Source: Anaeramoeba ignava (Eukaryota > Metamonada > Anaeramoebidae). Taken from it: 64,000 nucleotides of DNA. The notes under the pieces are model-generated. The model was not told the DNA's origin and made no database searches. It was given only the letters and a program-made list of their open reading frames with translations. Location: the NCBI GenBank assembly GCA_028826165.1, contig JAPDFW010000081.1:886501-950500 (forward strand). The letters are read 5' to 3'. This document shows, one piece after another, positions 11,473-24,244 of the stretch. Position numbers and translations under genes: made by a program. Every line of letters starts with the position of its first letter. The first letter of the stretch is position 1.

Positions 11473-14332
11473 TTAATATTGAAAATCTACATCTTTCTCA
11501 ATAAGAGTTTGAATTTCCTTTTTCAACATTAAGATGTGCTTTTTATAAGCTGATATTTCTCTTCTGAGTTGGTTATGTTGAAGATTAAGAGAATCATTCT
11601 TTTCTTGCAAATCTTGCAATAAAGAGTTGAGTCTTTTGATTTCTGTTTTGTTGAAATCTGCCAAAGATTCAGTCTCATTCAGTTGTTGTTGCAAATGAGT
11701 AATTGAATCCTTCAGAGTTTCATTTTCTTTATCTGTTTGGTTGATTAACCTATTCAATCTACGTTTTTCCTTGTTTGATTCATTTAGCATCATTGAGAGG
11801 TTCTGTAGCTCTGTTGCTTTATCATCGACATCCTTTTGTGCTTTCTGAAGAAGATTTGCTGTTAAATTATTTTGCATTTTTTGGGACTCAAGCTCATCTT
11901 GCACTCTATTTAATTGAGAAATTGGAACAAGTGATTTGCGTTGTTCTTGAAGTTGATCCACTTCCATTTGCAATCTTCTCGATAAATCACTTGATTTTCT
12001 TAATGAATCTTCAAGGTTAAGAATATCATCATTTTTTCTTGTGTTATCTTGTTTTAAATCATCGATTTTTCCAACCAAAAGTATTTTTTCTTCTTGTTCT
12101 TTCCGCAATTGATTCATAAGTTGTCCAATATTGTTCTTGACAGAGAAGAGGATTTTATCGCTTGGTGAATGAGGCTCAACGGAAAAGAATAATGTTTCAT
12201 ATGTTGATGGGTCAATTCCCAGTTGATGTGCCTTTTGTACTGAAATTGGTTTTACGAAGAAATTGGGATAATAATAAGTAATCAAACTAACAAAATTTTC
12301 CACATCAAGTGTTTCATTAATTGGGTAATTTCCTTCTGTTCTAATCAATGAGAAGGGGAATCCTTTCAAGCTATAATCTTGTGGTGCAAGATGTATTTTG
12401 TCAATTGAGCCTTCAACAAAAAATTGATTTCCGATCTTGCGATTGTTTGTTTTTATTGATTTGAATAGTTTCTTCCCAAATAAAGCTACAAGTGCAAAAT
12501 TTCTTAGTGATACTGGTTTTGATTCGAATCCTGAATATCTTCTTCCAGTAAGTTGGTATTTTAAATCTCGAACCATATCTTTATATTTTTCGAGTTCTTT
12601 TTCTATTATTTGGTAATATTGTTTTTGGGTTGAAAGCGATCGTATTTTTTCTTGAAGCGGTATTAAAGCTAATAATTTAATATTATTTTTAAATATTTTT
12701 TAATATTTTTGAATATTATTTTTTAAATATTATTTTTAAATATTATTTTTAAATATTTTTAAATATTATTTTTGAATATTTTTGAATATTTTTAAATATT
12801 TTTTAAATATTATTTGAATATTTTTGAATATTATTTTTAAATATTTTTGAATATTTTTAAATATTTTTAAATATTTTTTGAATATTATTTTTAAATATTA
12901 TTGAATATTATTTTTAAATATTTTTAAATATTATTTTTAAATTATTTGAATATTTTTTGAATATTATTTGAATATACCTCTCACAAGAATATGAATTCCT
13001 TGCATTAATTTCTGATTCTCCTTTTCTTTTGTTGATATTTGAGATGAAAGAAAAGATTCTGTGCTTTTTAATTCATTAATTTGTTTTTGAGCAATTCCAA
13101 GATCATTTTCAAGATTTCTATTTGTTCTTGATAAATGAAATACGATTTTTAATTGAACCTAAATCTTTTTGAAGATCTGGATTTGATAATATTTGAGAAC
13201 GTTGCATTTCATCAAACTTTCTTTGATCCCCAGAAAGAATATGTTTAAACATTTCTTGAATAATTGATAGATCATTGTTTAATTGAATTTTATCATTGAA
13301 ATTTTTTCGATTTTCATTCTCTAAAGATCTCTTTTCATTTTCAAGTAATTGATTTTGAGAATTCAAGTGAATAATCAGTTGTTCTTTTTGTTCTGCATCG
13401 TCTGCTAGTTTTTTATTCTCTTGAAGTTGTTTTTGAAACGATCTTTTCAACGCACGATGTTCTCTTTGAAGTTTTTCATATTCTTTTTGCAAATTTGAAC
13501 TCATTATTTGAGAATTTGAAATTTCCTTTTGAATTTCATCGAATTGTTTCTGCATGTTTTTTGCTTGATCTTGTACTTGATTTCGCTCATCTCGAAGTCG
13601 AGAATTTAATAGAGAAAGATCTTGTGTTGATTTATTTAGTCGATCAATTTCAGCGTCTTTTTCTGCCATAAGTTTGTTTAATTCTTCTTGAAGTGTAAAT
13701 GTGTTTGATTTATATTTCAGAAGGTCTGTTAATTGATCTCGTAAATCTGTGATTAATTTTTCTTGTTTTTCACCATCTGCTTTAAGAATTGTCTATTAAA
13801 AGATTTTAAATTTTAATTTTAATTTTAATTTTAATTTTAATTTAATTTTGATTTTAATTTTAATTTTAATAATTTAAATTTAATTTTAATTTTAATTTTA
13901 ATTTTAATTTTAATTTTAATTTTAATTTTAATTTTAATTTTAATTTTAATTATAATTTTAATATTAATTTTAATTATAATTTTAATTTTAATTTTAATTT
14001 TAATTTTAATTTTGATTTTAATTTTAATTTTAATTTCAATTTAATTTTAATATTAATTTTGATTTTGATTTTAATTTTAATTTCAATTTTAATTATAATT
14101 TTAATTTTAATTTTAATTTTAATTTCAAATTAATTTTAATTTTAATTTTAATTTTAATTTTAATTTTAATTTATATTTTAATATAAATTTTAATTTTAAA
14201 TTTTTTATTCGTTAATAATTGGCTTTCTTTTATAAATTTTATATAAATTTAGTTTGTGTTTTCTTTTTATTTAATTCTTACAGAAATTCTACGATCAAGT
14301 TTTGAAGGAAATGTTGAAAAAAAATTACTCAT
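11473..14332 (-). CDS. Long coiled-coil protein, function unknown
   Basis: Exons 14332-14282 (MSNFFSTFPSKLDRRIS), 13792-12978 and 12668-11473, joined in phase; about 686 residues. Two heptad-rich coiled-coil arms (about 20-285 and about 460-680) flank a globular segment (about 310-450; GRRYSGFESK, SLRNFALVALFGKKLF, ITYYYPNFFVKPIS) that I do not recognise. Exon 2 has one extra base: the frame ends at TAG 13118, while the heptads continue in the +1 frame from about 13155 (NRNLENDLGIAQKQINELK). The 5-A run at about 13148 is a likely indel site. The donor GTAAGA after exon 1 is a good consensus. A structural or tethering role is a guess. Confidence 0.7.
12669..12977. repeat. Intron repeat, AATATTTTTAA unit
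   Basis: Intron 2 of the coiled-coil gene, made of TTTTTAAATATTATT and TTTGAATATT variants. Nothing else is visible. Confidence 0.8.
13793..14281. repeat. Intron repeat, TTTTAA unit
   Basis: Intron 1 of the coiled-coil gene. From 13805 to 14205 it is (AATTTT)n with rare TTTTGAT variants. The exon-1 donor lies at its right end. Confidence 0.8.
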
Positions 14333-14595
14333 TGTACGTAATCAAAATGATAAAAAAAAAAATGAAAAAAATTTTTTTGGAAATTTTTTTTTTGCTTTTT
14401 TTATTGTTTTATTTTTATTTTTATTTTTGTTTATTATTAAAAATAGAACTTATTAATCTGAATAAAGAATAACCATTTTTTTTTTTGAATAAATTTTTAA
14501 AAGAATCAAACCAAAATTTTGTTTTTGTGTTTGTTAAAAAATAAATCAAAAAAAATGTCAAATTTAAAAAAAATAATTAGAAAAAAATTTTCCAA

Positions 14596-17474
14596 TTATT
14601 TTTTGGAATTTAAAGAAATATTTTTGAAGAAATAACTAAAAGTATTAAAAAATCGAATTTTATCTTCTGAACTTTCATATTGTAAATAAAATTGTTGATT
14701 TCTAGACATCAATCTCAAAATTTTATCTTTTTTTGGATGATGAGCAACTTTTGTATTTTTGATTGGAATAGATAAATTGACTCCTGGCAATCCAATATAA
14801 GTTCCAATAATAAGTGTTTCTTCAAAATTAAGTTTTATTTTTTTTCCGGTTTCATTTAATTTTCGGTCAAGTTCCATCACTACGAATTCTTTTTGTCTTT
14901 CTAATTCTTTTTGTCTTTGTAATTCTTGTTGTCTTTCTAATTCTTGTTTTCTTTCTAATTCTTGTTGTTTTTCTAATTCATTTTGTTTTTCTAATTCATT
15001 TTGTTTTTCTAATTCATTTTGTCTTTCTAATTCTTGTTGTCTTTCTAATTCTTGTTGTCTTTCTAATTCTTGTTGTCTTTCTAATTCTTGTTGTCTTTCT
15101 AATTCTTGTTGTCTTTCTAATTCATTTTGTCTTTCTAATTCTTGTTTTCTTTCTAATTCATTTTTTTTTTGTAATTCTTTTTGTCTTTCTAATTCTTGTT
15201 GTTTTTGTAATTCTTGTTTTCTTTGTAATTCTTGTTGTCTTTCTAATTCTTGTTGTCTTTCTAATTCTTGTTTTCTTTCTAATTCATTTTGTTTTTCTAA
15301 TTCATTTTGTTTTTCTAATTCATTTTGTTTTTCTAATTCATTTTGTCTTTCTAATTCTTGTTTTCTTTCTAATTCTTGTTGTCTTTCTAATTCTTGTTGT
15401 TTTTGTAATTCATTTTGTCTTTCTAATTCATTTTGTTTTTCTAATTCTTGTTTTCTTTCTAATTCTTGTTGTCTTTCTAATTCTTGTTGTCTTTCTAATT
15501 CTTGTTGTCTTTCTAATTCATTTTGTCTTTCTAATTCATTTTGTTTTTCTAATTCATTTTGTTTTCTTTCTAATTCTTGTTGTTTTTGTAATTCTTGTTT
15601 TCTTTGTAATTCTTGTTGTTTTTGTAATTCTTTTTGTTTTTCTAATTCTTGTTTTCTTTCTAATTCTTGTTGTCTTTCTAATTCTTGTTTTCTTTCTAAT
15701 TCTTGTTTTCTTTCTAATTCTTGTTTTCTTTCTAATTCTTGTTGTCTTTCTAATTCTTGTTGTCTTTCTAATTCATTTTGTCTTTCTAATTCATTTTGTT
15801 TTTCTAATTCATTTTGTTGTTTTTCTGAAGAATCATTTTTGTCAATTTCCAAATCTTGTATTTCTTGTTGTTTTTCTATAAGTTTCATTTTAAGTTTTTC
15901 TTTTTTCTCTTTTTTAATACTTTTATGTTTTTGTTCTTTTTCAAGTTGAGATTGATTATATAATAAAGTGTATATTTGTTGAGGTGTTGGAACTTCACTA
16001 AATAACATTGGAGAATCAGATGGAAGGATATCTTTTTGTTGATAAATTTGTTCAGGTTTATTAAAAATTAAGAAAGTTTGAAGAATTAATTCTGCATAAG
16101 TTGATGAAGCGCAAAGAATTGAAATATGCTTATCATTTATGTCAATTTTAAGTATTTTTTCATCTGAAACAAAACGTGAGCACTTTAAAAAATAATCGAA
16201 ATTTTAATTTGAATTTAATTGATTTTGAATTTAATTTGATTTAAATTTGATTTTGAATTTGATTTTTAATTTGATTTTTAATTTGATTTAATTTGATTTG
16301 TAATTTGATTTAATTTGATTTTAATTTGATTTAAATTTGAATTTGATTTGATTTGATTTGATTTTTAATTTGATTTAAATTTGTAATTTGAATTTGATTT
16401 AATTTGATTTTAATTTGTAATTTGAATTTGAATTTGAATTTGATTTTGAATTTAATTTGATTTTGATTTTAATTTGATTTTGATTTTGAATTGGTTTTAA
16501 ATTGTTTTTAAATTGTTTACAGAAAGATGAATTGACCAAAAAAATGTAAAAGAATCAAAAACTTTGCTGGGTGTAATTTTAAAATGATCCAAATTAAATT
16601 GGAGTGTTGATTCAATCATTTCTTTTTGAAAATAAACAGTCACTGAAAACTTAACAAATCCTTTTTCAAAAAAGACATTAGATAAAGCTCCAATTTCATC
16701 ATTAACTAAAATTAAAATTAAAATTGAAATTAAAATTAAAATTAAAATTTAAATCCAAAATTAAAATTAAAATCAAAATTAAAATTAAAATTAAAATTAA
16801 AATTATAATCAAAATATATTAACCTGGCATTATTGCTCCTACTATATCAATATTTTCTGGAATTTGATTAGGTAAATCCCCATAATATTTATTCAATCCA
16901 AAAGTTTTACAGATAATATATCTATTATGCCTACTTTCAGCTTCAATTAAATAACCAAATTCATCTGGAAATTGAATTCGAAAAATATTATGATTTTCTG
17001 GATCAAGAAATAACTATTAATAAATAAAGAATAAAGAATTGTAAATAAAGAATTGTAAATAAAGAATTGTAAATAAAGAATTGTAAATAAAGAATTGTAA
17101 ATAAAGAATAAAGGATTTTTTAATGTTTTATTATTTTAAAATGTAACGCTTTTGTACTTCAATTTCTTCATATTTATGAGTTCTTATTTTTTGTGGGTTT
17201 CTTTTAAGAATTATTATAACTTCTTTTGAATTTAATTGTAAAATTGCTTCTTCTTGAGTTTTTGAAATAATAATTACCTTTTAAAAAAAAATTTTTAAAG
17301 TTATTTTTTTTTAAATTTAATTTAAAAATGTTCTTAAAATTTTTTTATGAAATAAAAGTGAATAAAAGTTACATTAAAAGAAGTATTTTGTTTGGAAAAA
17401 TTATTATTAATAATCTTCACTACTTCAGATAAAGATTGTTTAGGATTAAAAATTGGTGTTGAAGTTGTTGTCAT
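14596..17474 (-). CDS. (ELERQQ)n repeat protein, function unknown
   Basis: Exons 17474-17373, 17277-17158, 17013-16824, 16705-16521 and 16182-14596; about 727 residues. Exon 2's donor (GTACAA at 17157) was chosen because it keeps frame with exon 3. Residues 1-280 form a conserved-looking globular part with short beta-like segments (FRIQFPDEFGYLIEAESRH, HISILCASSTYAELILQTF). Then comes a six-residue repeat, E-L-E-R/K-Q-Q/K/N, of about 50 copies (15825-14880), predicted as one long charged helix or coiled coil. It closes with a 90-residue tail (GTYIGLPGVNLSIPIKNTK). The tail could pack against the N-terminal part, but I recognise no family. The adjacent coiled-coil gene lies on the same strand. 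Confidence 0.65.
14880..15825 (-). repeat. Coding 18-bp minisatellite (ELERQQ)n
   Basis: Tandem 18-bp units (on the plus strand TTCTAATTCTTGTTGTCT and variants), about 50 copies, all in frame. Sub-blocks rich in QN, QQ or KQ recur in the same order, which suggests unequal exchange between blocks. Confidence 0.9.
16183..16520. repeat. Intron repeat, TTTAATTTGATT unit
   Basis: Intron 4 of the (ELERQQ)n gene, filled with ATTTGATTTTAATTTG variants between acceptor 16183-16184 and donor 16519-16520. Confidence 0.75.
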
Positions 17475-17720
17475 TTATTAATAATTAAATTAAATTAAAA
17501 TTTTTTTTTTAAAAAAGAAAAAAATGAAAAAAAAAATTATTTTTAATTTTTAAATTAAATTTTTTAAATAGATTTCAAAAAAAAAAGGAATTTTGATCAA
17601 AAAAAATAAAAACAGAAACTAAAAAAAAATTATTTTGATGATTTGAATTTTTCATTTTCATTTTTTTCTTTTCCATTGTTTTCTGATTTTTTCTTAATTG
17701 GATTAAATTTTTTTTTTCAA

Positions 17721-19020
17721 ATGAGTGTTTATCCTGAAGAATTAAATGAATATAGTTATAAAGTGCTAGTTGTTGGTGATGTTGGTGGAGGAAAAACATC
17801 AATTATTCAAAGATTTGTTTATAATTCTTTTAGTAGACAATATAAAGCAACTGTGAGTATTAAATTTATAATTAAATTTATAATTAAATTTATAATTATA
17901 TTTATAATAAAATTTATAATTATATTTATAATTAAATTTATAATTAAATTTTATAATAATTTATAATTATATTTATAATAAAAATTTATAATTAAATTTA
18001 TAATTAATAAATTTATTTATAATTAAATTTATAATTAAATTTATAATTAAATTTATAATTAAATTTATAATTAAATTTATAATTAAATTTATAATTATAT
18101 TTATAATTATATTTATAATTATATTTATAATTAAATTTATAATTAAATTTATAATTAAATTTATAATTAAATTTATAATTAAATTTATAATTAAATTTAT
18201 AATAAAATTTATAATAAAATTTATAATGAAATTTATAATTATATTTATAATTAAATTTATAATTAAATTTATAATAATATTTATAACAGATTGGAGTTGA
18301 TTTTGCTTTAAAAGTTATGAACCTTGATGAAAACACAGTTGTTAGACTTCAATTATGGGATATTGCAGGTATTTTTGTTTTATTTAATTTAATTGAATTG
18401 AATTGAATTGAATTAAATTTGCTTTAAAAAAAGGTCAAGAAAGATTTGGAAATATGACAAGAATTTATTATAAACAAGCAGTTGGTGCTTTTGTTGTATT
18501 TGATATATCTCGTTCTGATTCATTTGAAGGAGCTAAAAAATGGAAAGCAGATATTGATTCAAAAGTAGTTCTCCCAAATAAAGATCCAATTCCTATTGTT
18601 CTTTTAGCAAATAAGGTAAATTAAAATTAATTGAAAGTAAATTAATTGAATACAATTTAATTGAATTTTTGAAATTTAGGTTGATTTATTAAATAGTGAA
18701 GTTCCAAGTGAAGAATTAGAAAAATTTTGTCAAGAAATGGGATTTGTTACTTGGTAAAATTGAATAAATCTTTTATATAATTTTAAAATTGAAAATTTGG
18801 ATAATTGATTAATTTAAAAACAAAACAAAACAAAACAAAATAATATTTTTTATAAAAAAGGTTCGCAACAAGTGCAAAAGAGAATACAAATATTGAAGAA
18901 GCAATGAAATATCTTCTTGAAAAAATAATTTCATTTGAATTAGAAAAACCAAAAACAAGTGCAAATACAATTTCTCTTCAAGAAAACGATTCTTCTTCTA
19001 AAAAATCTGGATGTTGTTAG
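17721..19020 (+). CDS. Rab GTPase, Rab32/Rab38-like
   Basis: Exons 17721-17852, 18290-18368, 18434-18615, 18680-18753 and 18861-19020; 208 residues; all junctions keep phase. Diagnostic motifs: WDIAGQERFGNMTR, with Ile in place of the usual Thr (the Rab32/38 signature), and YYKQAVGAFVVFDISR, SKVVLPN, LLANKVD, ATSAKEN, with C-terminal SGCC for prenylation. The P-loop is GDVGGGKT, where most Rabs have GxxGVGKT. Rab32-group proteins act in lysosome-related and mitochondria-associated compartments; which applies here is unknown. Intron 1 (17853-18289) is a TTTATAATTAAA repeat. Confidence 0.92.
17853..18289. repeat. Intron repeat, TTTATAATTAAA unit
   Basis: Intron 1 of the Rab32-like gene, an almost uninterrupted 12-bp repeat from 17862 to 18280. 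Confidence 0.85.
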
Positions 19021-19429
19021 TTTTGATTCGTTTTTTTGATTTTTTTTTTTGAAATGTGTTCATTTTCTCAAACTATCTTTTAATAATAGAAAATTTGAAT
19101 TTCTTGTGGAGTCATCTTTTCTTTTCCAATTCAAATATCTCAAAAATCCAAAAATATAAAAAAGAAAAAAAGAAAAAAAGATTTTGATTTTGATTTTGAT
19201 TTTGATTTTAATTTTGATTTGTTTTTAAATTTTAATTTTAAATTTGATTTTAATTTTAATTTTAATTTTGATTTTGATTTTGATTTTTATTTTAATTTTC
19301 ATTTAAATTTTAATTTTGATTTTAAATTGATTTGATTTGATTTGATTTGATTTGATTTTGATTTTAATTTTAATTTTGATTTTGAATTTCAATTTGATTT
19401 TGATTTGATTTGATTTCGAAAATCAAAAA
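19021..19429. repeat. Convergent intergenic region with TTTTGATTTTAA repeats
   Basis: 409 bp between the Rab32-like stop (TAG) and the aminopeptidase stop (TGA at 19430-19432). About 19170-19420 is a TTTTGAT/TTTTAAT mixture. No gene seen. Confidence 0.75.
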
Positions 19430-22400
19430 TCATTTCAGGAAATTTGATAAAAATTCATCAACATCATTTGTATCTCTTTCAACCCATTTAGCATTCTTTG
19501 AAATATTTTCCAAAGATTGTTTGATAGTTCTTTCAGCAGAAGGAGCTTTAGTTTTTTGGAAAAAATCTTCAATTTCTTTTAATTTTTGGATTGATTTAAA
19601 AGAAGAACAAGCAGCTTCAATAAAATTGGATAATAAAAACAAACCACCACCGAATTTATCCCAAAATTTAGACCAATTTTGTTGGAGGAAATCCCAGGCA
19701 AGATCTCTTCCTTTGAGACTGCGGCAAACACCAACAAAGGCATACATAGAATCTGATCTCGAACTTCTTGACTGATACTAAGTTCCAAAGTTTTTCCCAA
19801 CAAATCTGGGTTTTGTGTTGATCCTAAAGCAAAAAGACGCTTGACTTTCTCTTCTGGATGATTTGTTTCGCGATACATTTTCAGCATCGCATCATATTCT
19901 TTTTCTCCTCCATTTCGCAATGCATTTGAATAGACAATCCCCCGAAAATCAGGTGAAATTTCTTCATTTTTTGAAATGAGATTTTCAAAAAGTGTTTTTG
20001 ATTTTTGGATCACTGGCTCGTAGTTGCATCTTCCAAGAATACCAAGAATAGAAATGCGCAAGTTTGAGATTATAACACCTTCGCCGTCTTTTGGATCCCA
20101 ACCCAGCTTGTGGAAAACTGGTTCAAAAAGTCTTTTTCCAAATTCTTGAAACATTGAATAGAGTTTTTGGTTTTCGTCAAAAACATTCATTATTGTGATG
20201 AAATTGGAGATGATTCCGTTGAAAACTGGATAGCTATCTTCTGATTTGTAAAATTTATAAATTGAAAGAGCTTGACTTGTTTTGATTATTCCTGAAGAGG
20301 CGAGTAAGCCGTAATCGCTCTGGATTTCAAAGCGATCGACAGGCTTAAGTTCACGAGATTCTATTGGTTTTTCAAGTTTTTTTAGCAAAGAAGGAGAGTA
20401 TGCGATGACACAAAAACGAGAGTAATGCAGTATTGAATTTCACGAATTGCGGTTTTTGATCTTTTTCATCTTTTGGATCATCTTCTTTGAGTGGATGATC
20501 GAGTTTAATCACTTGTTCTGCTTTGTCCTCAAGAAGAATCATTTGCGAAGATCCATCTGAATAAATCATGTGAAGCGGGACTTTCCAGAGAGTTGGATCG
20601 TCTTCTCCTGTGAATAAAAATCTCTTCTGCAAAACTGTATATTCTCCATTTTTCACGTCTTTGTCTTGAATAAGTAAATAGGGGAATCCTGTTTGTTGTG
20701 TCCATCCGCGCATCACCGATGCTACATCGACACCAGAAGATTCCTTGAGCGCTTCCCAAAGATCCTCTGTTCCAGCATTTGAGAATTTAAACTTGAGCAG
20801 AAAATGGTTTATTCCTTTTCGAAAAGGTTCGTCTCCTAAAAATCCGCGAACCATTTGAACTAAACAAGCTCCTTTATAATAAGAAATCGGATCAAAAATT
20901 TCGTTGATTTGGGCTGATGTGTTCACTTCCACTTCTATTGGATGTGAGCTTTTTAATCCGTCTAATTCTTGTGCCCAAGTAAACTCCCTTGTTCCAAATT
21001 GTGACCAACTATCCCATTCTGGAAATAGATGATCAATTGCAACATATGTCATCCAAACTGCAAATCCTTCGTTTAACCATAAATGCTTCCACCATTCAGG
21101 GCTGCATAAGTTTCCAAACCATTGATGAACAAGTTCATGAGCAATCGTTCTAGCTACTGCTTGCATTCGAAGTTGTGATGAATTTTCATCTGTAAGAAGT
21201 GCTATTTCTCTGTATGTTATAAGTCCCCAATTCTTATTTTTGAAATTTTAAATAATTTAATAAATTTCAAATAATTTAATAAATTTAAAATAATTTAATA
21301 AATTTCAAATAAGTTTAATAAATTTAAAATAATTTAATAAATTTAAAACTAATAAATTTTAAATAGTTTAATAAATTTCAAATAATTTAATAAATTTAAA
21401 ATAGTTTAATAAATTCCAAAGTTTAATAAATTCCAAAGTTTAATAAATTTCAAATAATTTAATAAATTTAAAATAATTCAATTTAAAATAATTTAATAAA
21501 TTTCAAATAATAAATTTCAAATAATTTAATAAATTTCAAATAATAAATTTCAAATAATTTAATAAATTTAAAATAATAAATTTCAAATAATTCAATTCCA
21601 AAGTTTAATAAATTTAAAATAGTTTAATAAATTTAAAATAATTTAATAAATTTAAAATAATTTAATAAATTTCAAATAATAAATTTCAAATAATTTAATA
21701 AATTTAAAATAGTTTAATAAATTTAAAACTAATAAATTCAAAATAATAAATTTCAAATAATTTAATAAATTTCTAAGTTTAATAAATTTCTGAATAAATA
21801 ATTTTACTTCCATTGCACCTATTCATTTTAAATTAAAAAGTAAAAATTAAAAAGTAAATATTGAAAAATCCTTTCTTTGAATAAAAATTACCAGCAGAAA
21901 AATCAGGAATTGCTACAAGATCCATCTTTGGTAAAACATAATCAATTCCAAAATATTTCTCATAAAAATCCAAAGCTCTAACACAAACATCTAAAGCAAA
22001 TGTTCCTTGGTTTTGCTTTCCCAAAGGAGTATAAACTCTAACAGGAATTTTATTAGTTGGAGTTTTAGACTCAATAAAATCAAATTCACCAACAACAATT
22101 GCAAAAAGATAAGAACTCATTTTTGGAGTGGGTTGAAAAGAAACAATTTTCAAATCATTTTCTATTTGAGTCTCTGTTTGAATTGGCATATTTGAGAGTG
22201 TCACAAGATGAGCAGGTGTGGTTAACGTTAATTCAAAAATTGCTTTGAAGGAAGGCTCATCCCAACAAGGAAGAACTCTTCTTGCATCAGTAGGTTCAAG
22301 TTGTGTAACAACTGCATATCTAAAAAATAAAGAAAATAAAGATGTTCATTTGAAAGAAAATTTTTCGGTTTTTTTTTTGCTTTTTTTTTTATTTACTTTT

Positions 22401-22770
22401 TATTTTCTCCAACAGTATAAACACTTCGATAAAATCCTGCCATTTTGTCATTGTGTTGTCCTGTGTATTTAACTAAAAGTGTATATTCTCCAATATCAAG
22501 TTCTTCTTCAAAAACAAAATCAACAGTTTCATTTTCTGTTTGATAAATAATTTCTGCTTTTTGTTCTTTTTGTTCTTGGTTTTTAATAAAAACACTGTGG
22601 ATTTCTAATTCTTTACTGTGAAGTTTAAGTTTCTTTGTTTTTGTTATAATTTTGATTTTTGCTTCAAGATCTCCTTCAAAAACAAATTTAACAAGGTCAG
22701 GTTTTAAATGAATTTTATAGTGCGTTGGTTCTGCTAACAAAGGAAGTCGACAAGAAGTTTCGTTTTCCAT
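19430..22770 (-). CDS. M1-family zinc aminopeptidase (puromycin-sensitive type)
   Basis: Exons 22770-22397, 22319-21892, an 11-nt microexon 21818-21808, and 21232-19430; about 870 residues, normal for the family. Seen: substrate-anchoring region YAVVTQLEPTDARRVLPCWDEP, exopeptidase motif GAMEN (about 268-272, split over three exons), zinc site HELVH-X18-E (about 303-326), catalytic-loop YYKGACLVQM, and an ERAP1-like C-terminal domain with the family's APSAERT. It removes N-terminal residues from peptides in the cytosol; no signal peptide is seen. Two frame breaks occur in exon 4: near 20430 (after QFVKFNT) and near 19760 (after SQEVR). Conserved sequence continues in the new frame each time, so the lesions are either assembly indels or decay. 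It is divergently paired with the PROPPIN gene. Confidence 0.92.
21233..21807. repeat. Intron repeat, AATTTAATAAATTTCAAAT unit
   Basis: Intron 3 of the aminopeptidase gene, between the microexon and exon 4. Units alternate TTTCAAATAA, TTTAAAATA and TTCCAAAGT spacers around TTTAATAAA. Confidence 0.8.
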
Positions 22771-22858
22771 ATTTTTAGAAAAATGAAAAATGAAAAAATG
22801 GGAAAAAATTTTTTAATTTAAAAAAAAAATCATTTTTTCTTTTTTCCTTTTTCTAAAA
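22771..22858. promoter_or_regulatory. Bidirectional promoter gap, aminopeptidase / PROPPIN
   Basis: 88 bp between divergent start codons. Minus-direction element AAAATGAAAAATG at about 22778-22799; plus-direction TCATTTTTT at 22830-22838. Function is inferred from position. Confidence 0.45.
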
Positions 22859-23998
22859 ATGAATTTATTTGCAAAACGTTCTGCAAAACATTCTTTTATT
22901 AATTTTTCTCAGGATAACACTCGTGCATTAATTGGAATTGAAAATAAACTCAAAATATTTGTAAATATTTAAATGAAAATTTATAAAATGAAAATTAAAA
23001 ACGAAAAATTAAAAACTTTCAGAAACTTGAAAATTTATCACTTGAAGTAGAAATTGAAACAGGTCCAATTTTCTTTGCAAATACTTTATTTTCTTCTTCT
23101 CTTCTACTTTATACAGTAACAAAAACAAAGAAACAAAAATAAAAACAAAAACAAAACAAAACTCATTTAATTCCATTTTTATCGTTTGATATCCAAGACT
23201 CAAGAAAATATGAAGGAAATCAAATTCTACAGCATGAACCAAAACAAAGAAATCACAAAATTAAGTTTTGAGAAGGAAATTTATAACTATCAATTCAATT
23301 CACAAAAATTAGTGATTTTATTCAAAGATGAAATTGTGATTTACAGCATAAATGATTTAAAAAAAATAGGACAAATAACAGTTGATAGCGATAAAAACAA
23401 CAAAAATCGAATAATTGGACTTTCAAATAACGAGCGAAGTTTACTTGCGTATCCAGAAAAGGGGAAATTGATACTTTATGACACAAATCAAATGTCGGAT
23501 TTAGTTCAATTAAAATGTCATAATACACCAATTTCAAGTTTGATTTTCAATGAAAATGAAACATTAATAGCAACAACATCAGACAACGGAAAATTTTTGA
23601 GAGTTTTTGAAATTCCAAAAGAAGCAGTAAAACAAGACCCAAAATCACTAAAATCAGAAACAACTCCGTTAATTGAGTTCAAAAGAGGATCGTCGGTTGC
23701 TCTTGTTTATAATATTCATTTCTCTTTAAATTCAAAGTTTATTCTTTTGACAAGTGAGAGAGGAACTACTCACATTTTCAAAATGCCTGATCCAAATTCG
23801 AAATCAAATTCCGTTTCCACTTTTGTTAAAGTTTACTCCAAAAAAACTCAGTTCCATTTGGTTGTGTTTAATCTTTATCGTTTGAACCGTATTGTTATTT
23901 TGGATTCAAATGGATTGCTTTTTATTCATGAATTTGATGAAGAAAGTGGTAAATCAAGTACATTATCACAAGAAGTAGATTTAAAAGAAGCAAAATGA
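22859..23998 (+). CDS. PROPPIN (WIPI/Atg18-type) phosphoinositide-binding beta-propeller
   Basis: Exons 22859-22960, 23023-23115 and 23198-23998; 331 residues, usual for small WIPIs. The first exon reads FINFSQDNTRALIGIENKLKIF like a PROPPIN blade 1. Later blades show SLLAYPEKGKLILYD, TPISSLIFNENETLIATTSDNG and the lipid-binding motif as FKRG in place of FRRG/LRRG, followed by SSVALVYNIHFS and a blade ending GTTHIF. The two basic residues of that motif bind PI3P and PI(3,5)P2; Lys for Arg at the first position is a mild variant. A role in autophagosome formation or endolysosomal membrane recycling is inferred from the family. Exon 2 is short and its donor (GTAACA, 23116) was set by the homology of the next blade. 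Confidence 0.85.
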
Positions 23999-24244
23999 TT
24001 TTCTTTTTAAAACAAAAGGAAGAAATGAAAAAAAAAAAAATTCCACTTTTCTTTTTGAATTTTTTCATCAATCCAAAGCTTTATAAAAAAAACTTATTCA
24101 AATCAATAAAAGCGAACTTTCTCATTTTTTCTTTTTTTTTGTTTCTTTTTTAAATTTTGTAATATTTTTGTTAAAAAAAATTTTTTTTTTTTTTTTTCAT
24201 TTTTTTATTTCATTATTAAATAATTTTATTACTAAATTTTATTA

